Positions 12,193 to 24,999 of a stretch of 64,000 bases of DNA are shown piece by piece (the stretch's first letter is position 1; each line of letters starts with the position of its first letter). The notes below the pieces were generated by a model that was not told the origin of the DNA, did not search any database, and saw nothing but the letters and a program-made list of their open reading frames with translations. The stretch lies in the NCBI GenBank assembly GCA_022661535.1, contig JAKULF010000012.1, positions 124,001-188,000 on the forward strand, given 5' to 3'. The translations under genes and the position numbers were made by a program. The stretch comes from Eutypa lata (lineage: Eukaryota; Ascomycota; Sordariomycetes; Xylariales; Diatrypaceae).

Positions 12193-15100
12193 GACGAAAC
12201 CCTAAATTGTCTTTGTATGAAAATCTTGTTTCTTTTCTTCTGCTTCTCACTGAGGATGATATGAAGTTTAGAATACAAGCCCGAGGGGGGAACCTTCTTT
12301 AAGAGAAAGTTGGATCCTTTTTATGTGCGGGCCCGTGTGAGGGTTGAGTCAGAGTAAACCTTTGAAATTACAAAATTCTCAAATTGGCACAGCGTACTTA
12401 AGAAACACTAAGAGAGGTTTTTTGGCATAAAACAATGCAGTATATGTCACCACTCTAGTACAATACATTTAGCTACGGTTACAAATGCGAACTTTTTTAG
12501 GGTCCCTTTATGTCCCTTTGTGTGAGTGGTGGTAGGCTGTGGAGGCAACGTCTCAAGTTTTATGTAGTTTTTTTTGCTCTTATGTACTGACATTACCTAA
12601 GTTTGTACTACTAACTTACCCTAAGGATGTACATAAGGTACAGTATGGATGTATGTATATATATTAAACCCGCTATTCGTGAGAAACTTTGTAGCTAATA
12701 GGACCCGGCTATTCTGTCTACGTTACCTTGTTGGCATCAAGTCTTACGACTAGCATGCAATGGAAATGTCTCCACGATCGGTGTACATTGTATGTATTGA
12801 GTTAGGTTACAACAAAAAGCATATTATGTATGCGTTGATTATGCATAGAATACTTACCATATATCTGAAATATCTACGTATGTAGTCAGACAAGCATACA
12901 TAGAACCCAGTAAACATCATTAGTTAGTTAGGTGCTATAATTGAGTCTTCGGAACCCCATATTGTCAAATTTTCCACCTACCTCCGTCATCGGGTTCCAC
13001 TACCTAATAACCAACATAAAACCGATATAGTCAGTCTACTTACGACGTGACAACACAATTTTCACCATAGCTAATTCCATATTTACCATGACAAATACCG
13101 AAGGGAAGTTGGGGCATGAAAGGGCGGATGTGTAATTAACAGCAGGTATTTGTATATAAACGACCAGGTGAAAGGACAAACTGCCGCGTAGGTGTTTATA
13201 TCCCTCGCTCGGACCGTGCTTCGGATCTTGCATGCAAAGCTACGACTATACAAATATCACGACGTGACAACAAATACTACTCTATTCGTGTGCTCAGCAG
13301 TGGAGTGAGGAAATGATGGCGTCACCTTCCTATTTCACAGAAGAATGCTCACATTTCAGATCTATTTTGCTCTATGATTACCGTTGCGACTTAACCTGGA
13401 GTTACGGACTTGATTTATCAACCCTACTAGAGAGTCAGGGGAAATTGGTGCTCACAACACTAATATCCCTTATATCCCTTAAGAGGAGCATTAAGGAGAG
13501 TGCAGCTAGGGAGCTTGAATCGAGGCAGCTATATATTTTATCTAGTGCAGATAATCATCAATGTTAAACCGTACATCTCCCTCTCGCTTTCCAACAGACA
13601 AGTATTCTGGAATTACATAGTCTCTACGCCTATATAACCTACCACATGACCCCTAGAGTACGGCATCATCTTCATAGGCTTTCCTGAAACATCATTATAA
13701 CTATCCAGCTGCATCCTATGATGGCTCTAGATATGTACTCTTTCTATCATGATGTTATGAGGCATACTTTAAAGCCACGACAAGAAGTTGCCTGTGTACA
13801 GATATTACTGACAGTGGCTATAGCCAACACAAATGCATTCACTATGGTCAAATGCGACTTGGTTCGTTTCTGTAGCATGAAGCCTACGGGGCGAGGTATT
13901 CTGGTATCACAAACTCTATCATTCACATGCTCTTTCGTTGAATCTGCGCCACCGAGAAACAGCAGGTCGGTTGTTAGCTAACCAATACAAGGTCTATATC
14001 ATCCGGGTCTGTGTGGACAGACTTTTGACGGTTAGCTATAATTATGATCTTGCTGCAACGAGTATTCCCGGGACAAACTCACATTCAAGATCCCACCTAG
14101 GACAGACGGCCTGCTATCTCTTCCTCAGGACGGCATCTGATTTTCTCGATGGTAAGAATGTCACGGATTGAAGCCTGCCTCTTTATCTAGTGCCTAGTCG
14201 ACTGGCTCTGGTAATGCTGTAGCAGTAGAGAACGGGCGTGCGTCGTCGAGCCATCTCATACTCTATCACGATGCCACACAACGGTTCAACGAGATCGATG
14301 TCCTAGTTTCTACTATTAAGCGAACGGTAGAGATGGCCATATAGGATCAAGTGCCCAGTCCCATGCTTGTGACTTGAAATATCAGCGCCGTAATTGATAA
14401 AGCCCTAGCCATAGGCTGAAATAGTTGGATTCATACTTGGAGTTGCCCAGGAAGGCCAACACATGCATTCCATCAGCGACCCCTAGCCTTAGCTGTAAAA
14501 AAAATTTACCATCCGCCCTCCCCTTTCCCTACTGGACGAATTGCCATATAAAGGGGATCGCGGGGTATATTAAGCTCTGTTCTACACTACCCATCATAGA
14601 GGTCGATGTTACGAATAGTCCGGTATGGCATTGTCATTACGGTAAACAGGTACGTAGTAGTTCTTGCAAAATGGAGGAGACATTAGCTCAAAACCTCGAA
14701 GTCAACATAAAACAGACACACACACACACACATCCAGTCCATATGATAACGGTACATTTAGTTCTTTATTATTTGCCCCGCATACCTAACAAACTGCTTT
14801 GTGCCTCGATGCCGCGTTCATGGTTGACGCACTGGAGAGTTGCATAGCAAGAATCATACAGAATCGAGCGGCTTTCCTCTTTTAGAAGGTTGTATGTAAG
14901 TAATGGTAGATGCATATCGCGACTAAGAACCAAATAGAAAGCCACCAATGAATACAGTATGAGATTCCGAAATCAGCCTAGAACCTAGTGCGCGAATGTC
15001 AATCTATTTTTGTATTGTGTTCGCAAAGCCCGGGGTCATCATTGCCCTATGCCGGCAGCTTCACCAAACTGCCTCTGTCTGTTGCTGTTGCTGCTGCTGT

Positions 15101-15218
15101 TGCGATGTAGAAGTGCCTTCCGGACTGTAATTAACTGGCCGAATGGGCCATGGGAGTTGCGTCATCTCCCTCGAAAGACATTGGTATTCTGTTGATACCG
15201 ACAACGTCATGTAACCAT
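12193..15218. other. Long intergenic region with possible decayed coding fragments
   Basis: No intact gene. The first 200 bp are the SER3 promoter. Between about 13,310 and 14,345 several short frames look protein-like. One, read on the plus strand at about 14,190-14,345, includes SSHLILYHDATQRFNEIDVL and ends at a TAG. They are interrupted by stops and frame changes and cannot be joined into a convincing gene. A short (AC)n run is at 14,716-14,732. The interpretation as a relic gene or element is weak. Confidence 0.3.
12345..12351. promoter_or_regulatory. Candidate cross-pathway-control (Gcn4/CPC1-type) site
   Basis: The palindromic heptamer TGAGTCA lies 153 bp upstream of the SER3 start codon. 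This is the consensus bound by Gcn4/CPC1/CpcA bZIP activators, which induce amino-acid biosynthesis genes on starvation. Function at this site is inferred from the match, the spacing and the kind of gene downstream. About eight TGASTCA matches are expected by chance in 64 kb; another lies at 54666-54672 upstream of SET1. Confidence 0.4.
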
Positions 15219-16734
15219 TTAGCTCTGCTTGCACTCAGCAGCCTCCTGCTTCGGCTTCGCGGCGTCATCCTATCCATTAGGTTAGCATATCACAATCAAA
15301 GAAGCCTGCAATGGTAGTGGGTTAACTAACATCATCTTCTGATTCCTCCTCGTCATCATCGCGATCCTCGCTTAAGTCGTCCTCATCATCGTCATCCTCA
15401 TCCTCAAAACCTTCATCATCAACATCATCCAACTCCTCGAAAGCCAGCGCCTCGCCGGTGAACCAGTCGATAGCCCGAGGAATCAACTTCTCCTTGATGT
15501 CCTCGCCTAGCTGGTAATCCAGCTCCAGGCGTTCCTCGATGTCGGATGCGGCATCGTCCTCGTCATCCTCCGTGGGAGCCTTGGGAGGCGAGAAGAAGTT
15601 GAAAAATGACTCGGTTGGGACGGTCTTCTTGACAATGCGGGTCTGCTTCGTGTCTAATGGCACGTTAGTAGGCTGCTTACGCAAGCAACGTTACACCTTG
15701 GGGCTAAGTAGCTTACTCTTATTCCTCTGCTTCTTGCTCTCAATGCGGACTGTGAGATCCTTGCCTTCTTTCCAGTTGATCTTGTCGCCTTCAGCATGAT
15801 CGTAAATGAAGTCGCCTCCGTATCCACTCTCGTTCTGGTAGTAGTAGGTCTTGGTGAGTGTCTTGTTGGTGAAGTAATCGTTCTCGGCAAAATCGAAGAG
15901 CAGACGGAATCCAGGTTTGTCCAGGTATTCCATCCTGATATCAGTTAGAGAGCGCAGCGCACCCTCATCCCGATCAGTAATCATCTCAGCAAGAGAGATC
16001 TGGTTCTTCATGGCGGACAGCCAGAATTCAGGAATACCAGGAACGCTCTCGGAAACCTCGGAGGGTTTCTCCTCAGCCTTCTCGGCCTTCTCACCCTCAT
16101 CGCCCTCCTCGTCTTCCTCCCCAGCCTTAATCTCTTCCTCAGTAGGCTCGATCTTTCCATTGACGACCTCGGCACGTTTCTCGTAGAGCGGTGTGAACTT
16201 GGCGAAGTACTTTTTCTCGAGCTGGAGGACCTCCTCTTGGAACTCGGCCTCGAGTTTAGAATGCTCTTTCTGAACACCCTTCAGACCAGCAACACGGCGA
16301 CGGACAGGAGCAGGCAGTGACTCGATGTAGCCTGAAGATCGGCCAACCAGAGAGCCGAGACGGCCTTGAATCATCTGAACCAGTTTAGGGTTCTGGGCAA
16401 AGATGGAAGCAGCGGCGGCACGGTCAAAATCCTCTACACGATAATTATGGTGGTTAGCTACTGCTAGAATCATAATTCAAATCGGGCAAGGTTGCACGGT
16501 TGTAGAGTCGCATGTAATAGTTAGATTCAACTTACCCTCCTTGATACTTGCGACGCCGGGTTGTTGGGCATGGCTGGAGATGGGGGCGTTGCTCGCAGGC
16601 GTATTCTGCGGGGTACTAAATTGCGATATCAGCTATCAGTAAAAGAAATAGAATGACAAGTGAAGGGGAAATTGAAAGATGTAAACTCACGGAGCAGGGA
16701 CGTCTGCCCGACGATTCTTGATAGGTTCGGCCAT
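15219..16734 (-). CDS. NAP1: Nucleosome assembly protein 1
   Basis: Histone H2A-H2B chaperone of the NAP/SET family, acting in nucleosome assembly and histone import. Five exons (16691-16734, 16536-16615, 15717-16433, 15331-15653, 15219-15269) give 404 aa. The NAP core is seen in exon 3: [21 protein letters not shown], the long dimerisation helix, an acidic insertion [17 protein letters not shown], then [12 protein letters not shown]. It continues across intron 3 with [20 protein letters not shown] and SFFNFFSPP. The C-terminal tail is strongly acidic, as is usual for binding histones. The last four residues are CKQS, a CaaX-like box. The start at 16734 gives [15 protein letters not shown]. 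All exon phases join. Length matches yeast Nap1 (about 417). Confidence 0.94.
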
Positions 16735-19333
16735 TGTTGATTGATGTCTTGCTTTGCAACAACAACTTCTGCGGATGGTTTGGTGGGGAGGGGCGTTTGA
16801 TACGGAGAGAAGATTGTAGTTCAGAAAAAAAAAGATGTCTTCGTTTGGGTAGGTTAGTGGGGACCGGCGGTCTCACAAAGACAAAAAAAAGTTGAGGGGA
16901 AGTGGATGGCTAAGTTTAACTTCAGGTAAAAAGGTATGTGTGGAATGGTATGTATGTAACTATGATAAGTACCTTTTGCCCTTAGGTATGTAGTAGGTAT
17001 GTATGTACCTAGTTAGTAGCGACAGTACAACACCGCTACTACAGTCGGTCAACTAAAGAGTGAGAGAAATGTCAGAATCGTGATTGACATTCACTTCAAA
17101 AAGAAGAAGAATTTGCAAAGGGGCAATAGTAATGTGTGTAGTCTGTGAGAGGCGAAAGAAGAAGACGAAAGAAGGAAGAAAAAAAAGGTATGGATGATGA
17201 GTCGAGACCATAGAGGAGGGTCGGCGTTGTGAGGGTCTACGTACCTAACTGCCCTGGTAATCTATGGTGTATGTATGTAGTAGTTGGCGTTGGCGGTATC
17301 AAGTAGTTATGCTGGTATGTTAAAACTTACCTATGAAATTTGGTGAGCCGTGGGGCATTGACAGCTGGAGGTGAGAGACGCTAAGATAGCAAGTTTGCAT
17401 TCACAGGTACCGAGGTATGTCGATAAAACCACAGTCTTGCTTAACGTCTCAATTATGTATTGCCTTATTCATCTATTCCATAACGGATACTTCACATTTA
17501 TGTGAAGCAGTATTTATCTACCAGGTGATTGGGCAACTTATTTCCTACCTATGTACCTACCTCTTATATGCAAGGGCTACTATGCAGAAACCATATTTTG
17601 AAGTCATCGTTGGGTAATGTATCTAAGAGATATATGCAGTAACAGAAGAATAGGAATGCCGGATTAGGAAATGCCATGTTGAGAGTATGCAATGTTGCAG
17701 ATATCTTTTCTAAAGGCACTTTTCCTAGACTAGGAACCCAAAACACAAACCTTGATAATACAAGCTGTCAACGTTATACGACCATCAATATAGTGTATAA
17801 GTTTGTACACAGCTTTTCGTATAGAATTAAAAGAATAAGCCATTCCATTATATAGTCAAATGGTTCAGGAGGAGCCTTTAGCAACATGTCTGACTGTTGT
17901 AATAGCATTGTTGTCTGGGCCCCTGCATAAGGTTGAATAATACACTAGTCATTGTTGGGTTGCTGATGGGCATTTTATGTAGGTAACTGAAGTTTCCTAT
18001 TTTCTTACCACCTTTGTTAGTTTCTAAGAGGAAGGAATTATAATAGAAGGGAATGCATTACTGATATACAGGAATATGACTTTATTAACATATGAACAAG
18101 TATGATTCCGAGCCGCCAGCCTGTGTTATGTAGGTAGGTATGCTCATGCTGTAGCTCACGTGCTTATACCTGCGTATAGATAACCACAGCCTAACTTTGA
18201 GCATAGATCTATCTACCTATGTATATATAAAAGGATCCTTAATATTAGGTAGTGATTGACCCGGCGGTTAACTCCAGTTAGTCAGTCAGCCAACCAACCA
18301 AGCCTCTAGTTGAGGAAGCTCCCCCGTATCCGTGTTCCGTATGGATGGATTAACTTCCATCTGACCGCTATCTCTTGCTAAATTAACTAAACATAGGAAT
18401 TATACACATGGACAAGTTTTAAGGGGTATATACAGGATAGTTTGAACTTGTGTTGCAAACGACGACATTTGTAGGTGAGTGCTGATGCTCATATCTGTTG
18501 ATAATGGCTCTTCTTATGTGTATGCACATACCTACATCTATATATCATAGCCTTGAATGGATGTTTATATCCTGTGGATATAAAAAGTTGTATCATAACC
18601 ATGAATATTTGTTCCTTTCCCAGTTAATTTGTATTACAGCCCAGTTAAACAGTTAGGCTTGTTGAGCTTGTTCACTCAATACACCCAATGAAACATATAT
18701 CGAATACTATATTCCGTAGCATGTTTTATTACATTCACATTACTGATGTTCGGCTCCCAAGTAGGTACACATGTACTAGACTAGATATGACCGTAGCTTT
18801 TAATGCTTAGTCATCTGAACTATATGACAATATAAATGTTCCAAGTCTGGACCTTCCACATGTACATTAGTATATGAAATTTGTTGGTGTTACTAACACG
18901 TAAGGAGGTTATTGACAACATTGAATACCAGGCTTCCATTGATGTGCTTCTGTAACATTCAACTAAAAATTCATTTATTTGACCCTTCTTATCTTATCTT
19001 ATCTTATCATGTCTGCAATCGGCATTCGGTCATTAACAACTCCATATCCCATAATGTACCCAGCAATTAGTACTAGAGCATTGCAGGTGATATAGGCTAA
19101 GGTGAAAATAAGCTCCGAGATACCAGAGCTCACAACTTTATGAATGACAATGACGTTGCGACACTATGTATATAAACCAAGGAAGTGACTTAGATAAGCC
19201 CATTCTTTTCGTCTGAGGGTAAAGATACTGTCTGTGCTGCGTATGGGGTTTGGATATAGGACTCTCAGTCATCTACATGTATCTCTAGGCGTATTCCAGG
19301 GCATGTTTTCCTGCTGACAATCGATGTCGCAAA
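16735..19333. other. Divergent promoter region NAP1 / P5B ATPase
   Basis: A 2.6-kb divergent intergenic region. No gene found. It is AT-rich and contains many GTATGTA and TAGGTA motifs (for example 16,935-17,010 and 18,128-18,140) and a TTATC run near 18,990-19,005. Both flanking promoters must lie inside. Confidence 0.6.
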
Positions 19334-22300
19334 ATGGAGGATTCCGATATCGAAAGTAGTGCGCAATCGGCGGAGCAACAAAACGCGCTCAACAGCAATG
19401 GGCAGCCCATACTGTACAGGTTGGGGTCCAACCAGAGCAGTTCAAGCATCTTCGAGGATGTCGAGATGGCCCAGGATGAGCTGTATTCTGGACCTATGGC
19501 CGAGAGTCTTCCTACGAGCCTTTCTGCCTTCTCCCATCGCCGCCCACGTGCCGACTCGACAACAAGCTTTGCTTATTACAACGAGGACGAAGACCAGAGC
19601 CCAGAAGAGCTACTGAATGGCGACGACGATACCGTACCCTTCGATAGCGATGACATCCCTTTTGATCTAGATGAGGAGGATGAATTGCTGGAGGAAGAAG
19701 AAAGTTCTGGGGCCGAACTCGAAAATGGTAACGCTCGACACGATTATGCGATGAGGAGGAGATCTTCAACTCAATCTAGGGGCTCCGTTCATGCCCGGCT
19801 CCTTCGAACAGACAGCCTGACTACAGAGGCTAGTGCTCGTGCCCATACTCATGGCCATGGTCACGGCCGAGTGAGCCAAAAACTGCGTATGGTCAACGAG
19901 GATCTCACTATTGTTATAGCCGGCTTTCGTACTAGTACGTTAGGCTATATAGTATATATATTCCTCTGTGTTGTGACGCTAGGGCTAGCATATCTTCTCC
20001 TTAGATGGCTTCCTCGGTGGCTTGTTAAGCTGACGGGTGAGCCCTCTCCTCTTCGCGAGAGCGACTGGGTAGTTCTTGAGGTAGGTAGTCATTTTCTGAA
20101 ACCTGTCATACTCTTGCTGCAAAATAAGGATTCTGACTAGGTTTAGAACGAATGGGGAGAGATGGCTGTTCTAAGCGTCCGTACCTATCCATACCATCTC
20201 CCGCTTTCTACTGTTTTCGGCGCACCTGAAAAGGTCTTCGCACAGCTGCTAGACGAAGATGCCGACCCCTTGCTCCCCGAGCTTCGCGTTCTTACTTACC
20301 GTTACGTGAGCTTCTTCTTCCACCCTCTTAAAGACAAGTTCGTTATCTGCAATGGGTGGAAAGATCCAACCTGGACTCATATTCGATCGCTCCGTGCTGG
20401 TATCAGTGGTGACGAAAAGGACCAACGAGAGCGTGTTTTCGGCTCCAATCTTATTGATATTGAGCAAAAGACAATCCCTCAACTACTGATAGATGAAGTA
20501 TGAGGCGTCTCTCTCTCTCTCCGGACTTCGCTCACGGTTTTTAGGTTTTCCATCCTTTCTACGTCTTTCAGATTGCAAGCTTGGTACTTTGGTCGTTAGA
20601 CCAGTATTATTACTATGCTATTTGTATTTTCGCCATGTCTGCCGGCAGCATCATCGCTACATTGGTAGAGACGCGTGCAGTACGTTCCTTAAGTACACTA
20701 CAGATTGTTACCTATTCTCTAACATGATGCAGACTATGAAACGTCTGCGCGATATATCCCGCTTCGAATGCGATGTGAGGGTTCTCCGCGATGGATTCTG
20801 TATGTGGACATCTTGATACTCATCGCGCATAGCCTCTAACCGTGCCTAGGGGATTACGTCTCGTCGAGTGATCTAGTTCCCGGTGATGTATATGAGCTCA
20901 CTGATCCGAATTTAACACATTTCCCCAGCGATAGCTTATTGCTTAGCGGGGACTGTATTGTGAACGAGAGTATGCTCACCGGAGAGTCTGTGCCGATTTC
21001 CAAGTCTCCGGCAGTAAACGACACGTTGTTCGCCATGGATTTGTCTGCGTCGACAGTCTCTCCTGAGATAGCCCGGCATTTCTTATTTTGTGGGACCAAG
21101 ATAATACGTGCTAGACGGCCGCAGGAAGATGGGGACGATCAAGCCGTTGCCCTTGCCATGGTTGTAAGAACTGGATTCAACACTACCAAAGGTTCCCTAG
21201 TGCGGTCTATGCTCTTTCCCAAACCCTCAGGATTCAAATTCTATCGTGATTCTTTTCGGTACATCGCCGTGATGGCATGCGTGGCGCTCCTTGGGTTTGT
21301 CGTGTCGTTCGTCAACTTCCTCCGCCTTGGCTTAGCCTGGCACCTGATAGTTGTTAGAGCGTTGGATCTGATCACCATTGTCGTTCCACCTGCACTTCCG
21401 GCTACACTGACGATCGGAACTAATTTTGCACTGGCTCGCCTCAAGAAGAAACAGATATTCTGTATAAGTCCACAGCGCGTCAATGTTGGTGGGAAACTAG
21501 ATGTCATGTGTTTCGACAAGACAGGGACTCTGACGGAGGATGGCCTGGATGTTCTTGGACTGCAGCTAGCCTGTAGGTCGACAAAGCGATTTGAGGACAT
21601 TGTTACTAAGGCATCCGCATTGGTTCCTCTTCATCGCATGGAAAACAGCGCAGATGATCAATACCATACGAGTCGTGCTGCGCTATTTACCATGGCCACT
21701 TGCCACTCGCTCCGGTCTGTCGATGGCGAACTGGTTGGTGATCCCTTAGATCTCAAAATGTTTGAGTTCACCGGCTGGACATTTGAAGAGGGAAACCAAG
21801 GCGGTGGTGGGGAACAAGATGATGAAGAGCGAGGAGGCCTATCACCATCGGTTGCTCGACCTCCGGCAGCACCACTTTACGACACCGACTCGTACGGGAA
21901 CACGCAGGGTAGAAATGTGAGTATTGTCCTAAGGGCTGTGTCTAGGTCTGTCTAACACCTGCTAGGGGTCTATCGAGCTTGGTGTTCTAAAGTCATATGA
22001 GTTTGTGTCACACCTCAGAAGAGCGAGCGTCATTGTTCGCACTTTTGGGCAACTGAGCGGAGATATATATGTTAAAGGGGCTCCGGAGTCAATGCGCGAA
22101 ATATGCCGATCAGAGACCCGTACGTGTTCCTCGGTTATACCTCCTTAACTATAGATCTAACAACCCAGCAGTTCCCGAAGATTATGAAGAGATGCTGGCC
22201 TATTACACTCACAAGGGATACCGGGTTATTGCATGTGCTACTAAGCATCTCGAGAGACTCCCTTGGGTTAAGTCGCAAAAGATGAAGCGCCACGATGTTG

Positions 22301-24178
22301 AAACCGGCCTTGAGTTCGTGGGGTTTATCATATTTGAGAACAAGCTCAAGCCTACCACGGCCGCCGTCTTGAAAGAGCTGAGACAGTCTAATATCGGCTC
22401 GATTATGGTGACGGGAGATAACATCTTGACCGCAATTAGCGTTGCCAGAAACTGTAGTCTGATTGACAAAGACGCACACTGTTTTGTCCCGCATTTCGCT
22501 GAAGGTAAAGCCCCATCTCATGTCTCTAAGCGTGTCACAGAGAATGCTCACTATTTTTTAGGGGACAATCGTAATCCCAACGCTCGCCTACATTGGGAAA
22601 GTATAGATGACGGTGCTTTTCAACTAGATAGCCGAACGTTACTAGTAAGCTAAGTCCCCATGTGTATTTTGGACGAATCTGACTAGGAATTGTCCATAGC
22701 CACTACCACCTCCTACAGAGCGCGATGCGTCCCTGCCGTATGATATCACGAGCATTAGGAACTACACGCTCGCGATTAGTGGCGACGTCTTTCGATGGAT
22801 AATTGATTTCGCACCGAACGAGGTCATGCAAAGGGTGGGTACTTGTTTGTCCGTTTGCAAGTAACAGGTCCGCTGATATCACTCATAGATGCTTGTGTTG
22901 GGCAAGGTGTTTGCGCGTATGTCCCCAGATGAGAAGCACGAACTTGTCGAGAAACTCCAAAGCATCGACTATTGCTGTGGGTTCTGCGGAGATGGCGCGA
23001 ATGATTGCGGAGCTTTAAAGGCAGCGGACGTAGGCATTTCGCTCTCGGAAGCAGAAGCGTCAGTCGCTGCGCCGTTTACCTCAAGGGTGTTCGACATTCG
23101 TTGCGTGCCGGACGTCATACGGTGAGTTGGCGCTATGGCTCTTATTACAACTGAATATCATCATAACTGACTATCTATACCAGGGAGGGTCGGGCTGCTC
23201 TAGTGACGAGCTTCAGCTGCTTCAAGTACATGAGCTTATATTCAGCCATTCAATTTACCTCCGTTAGCTTCCTCTATGCGTCAGCTTCCAACCTAGGCGA
23301 TTTCCAGGTAAGAAACTCGCAAGGCGCACGCTCTCGATCTTTACTAATATCGGCTAGTTTCTGTTCATCGACGTTCTTCTCATCCTACCCATTGCTATCT
23401 TTAGTAAGTTCACCACCACTTAAATATGTAGGTGTTCATCAGCATTCTAATTCAGCCAATAGTGGGTTGGTCAGGACCGTTCCCCGTCTTGAGCAAAAAG
23501 CGACCGACGGCAGATTTGGTTTCAAGAAAAGTTCTCATACCACTACTCGGCCAGATTGCCATTTGCATCTTTATTCAAGCTGCTGCATGGCTGATCGTCC
23601 GGGAACAGGAATGGTATGGTATACCCATTAAGCTCTAATGACTTGCAAAATTGTCTAGGTACTAACGCAGAAACCCCCAGGTATATACCGCCCCATGTTA
23701 ACCCGGATAAGTCCAATATCAAGAACTCCGAAAACACGGCCTTGTTCTTGGTGTCTTGTTTCGAGTACACACTCATCGGCATCGTCCTCAGTGCTGGGCC
23801 CCCGTTCCGGCAGCCCATGAACCAGAACTGTGAGTGAAGATAATCTTTATAGTATAGGCGCTTGATCGTGTTATCCGTACTGACCACTGAGTAGGGCCGT
23901 TCATGGCAACCATGGCTACCGCGCTAGCTATATCAGCGTATATGGTCCTGTCACCAACATATTGGTTGAGGAAATTGATGCAGTTAACCCGCATTAGCTC
24001 CTCTTTCAAGGTTACCATCCTAGTGCTCGGTTGCTGCTATCTACTCCTTGCTTGGACTGCCGAGAACTATGTTCTTCCAAGCCTTGCTAGATGGGTCGGC
24101 CAGGCGAAGTTGGCTCTCATGAAGAAGGCCAAGAACCGAAAACAGTATAAACTTATATTAGAGCGCACGCGAACGTGA
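19334..24178 (+). CDS. YPK9: P5B-type P-type ATPase (Ypk9/ATP13A family)
   Basis: Lysosomal/vacuolar P5B ATPase related to yeast Ypk9 and human ATP13A2, a family known for polyamine export and metal tolerance. Fourteen exons give 1371 aa: 19334-20080, 20147-20497, 20545-20679, 20733-20799, 20850-21916, 21966-22119, 22172-22644, 22700-22834, 22889-23121, 23184-23307, 23358-23403, 23463-23613, 23681-23829 and 23895-24178. An acidic cytosolic N-terminus comes first. Then come the actuator motif TGES at 477-480, PPALP at 613-617 in the fourth core helix (PPALP marks P5B; P5A has PPELP), phosphorylation motif DKTGTLTE with Asp656, the nucleotide-domain KGAPESM, and [16 protein letters not shown] from 1077. 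Several C-terminal membrane helices follow. A His-rich run HTHGHGHG (171-178) precedes the first membrane segment. All catalytic motifs are intact. Confidence 0.93.
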
Positions 24179-24999
24179 TTCCCAGTCACCCGAGTGCGTC
24201 GAACCATTGAGTAGATTGTCTTGACATAGGAATACAATAAATATATTCGGTAAATTTCGTTCATCTTCTTCGGTGACTTTGAGTGAACCGTAAAGCGGAA
24301 GTAATCTTCATCATACGGCTTCTATCTATATATACAACCTATAGACGCATGCCTAACACATCCCGTGACTAGCTACGTGGGCTAGAAAGACTGTGCCAGG
24401 TTTGGTTATTAGCCCGTGAAGCTTCATGCTGGAGCTTTCTAGAACGAATTTTAAGATGCGAGTCCATCGATGATCGATTTTTCTGCTGTTAGGAGCTATC
24501 AGGTGTATTAGGATATATACATCACAATTTGGCTCTTGACCAATGCATCATTTCACTCTAAATGTAGCAATGTCATGTTTTATACATATGTAGCCACTTG
24601 AATATTAAGTGTTAAAGGCGATATATGCATTTATCCGCTAATTTATCTTTACCTTACAACTATTAGTGGATGCACCCACACAAGACTGTTCTAGAGCGTC
24701 AGGTATGTAACTATGTACTTTCAGGTTTAGCGCTCTCTTATCTCGTGTCTTGAGCAGGTACTTAAGTTAAAGTCAAGCCACAGATTGCATAGTACCTGTG
24801 GTAAGTGCGAAGTACTTTCCTCAGATAGCTCGTGTACGTTGTAGCTCCCATGAGGCTGACCAGGCTGAAGCTTGTCTGCGCGTCTACCACATTCAATTCT
24901 ATCCCCCAACCGTCATCACCAAAGCACACGAGCAACCTCCTTGTCTCCATTTCTTCTACATCTACCTAGTATTACAAGAAACGGAATCGACCTTGCAAG
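24179..24999. other. Intergenic, PRE1 promoter
   Basis: No gene seen. It contains the P5B ATPase 3' side and the PRE1 promoter and 5' UTR. I looked for the yeast proteasome element GGTGGCAAA and did not find it. Confidence 0.55.

Noticed and set aside
14425..14847. 140-codon plus-strand frame containing a His-Thr repeat
   Set aside because: The repeat comes from an (AC)n microsatellite, and the rest shows no protein-like pattern.
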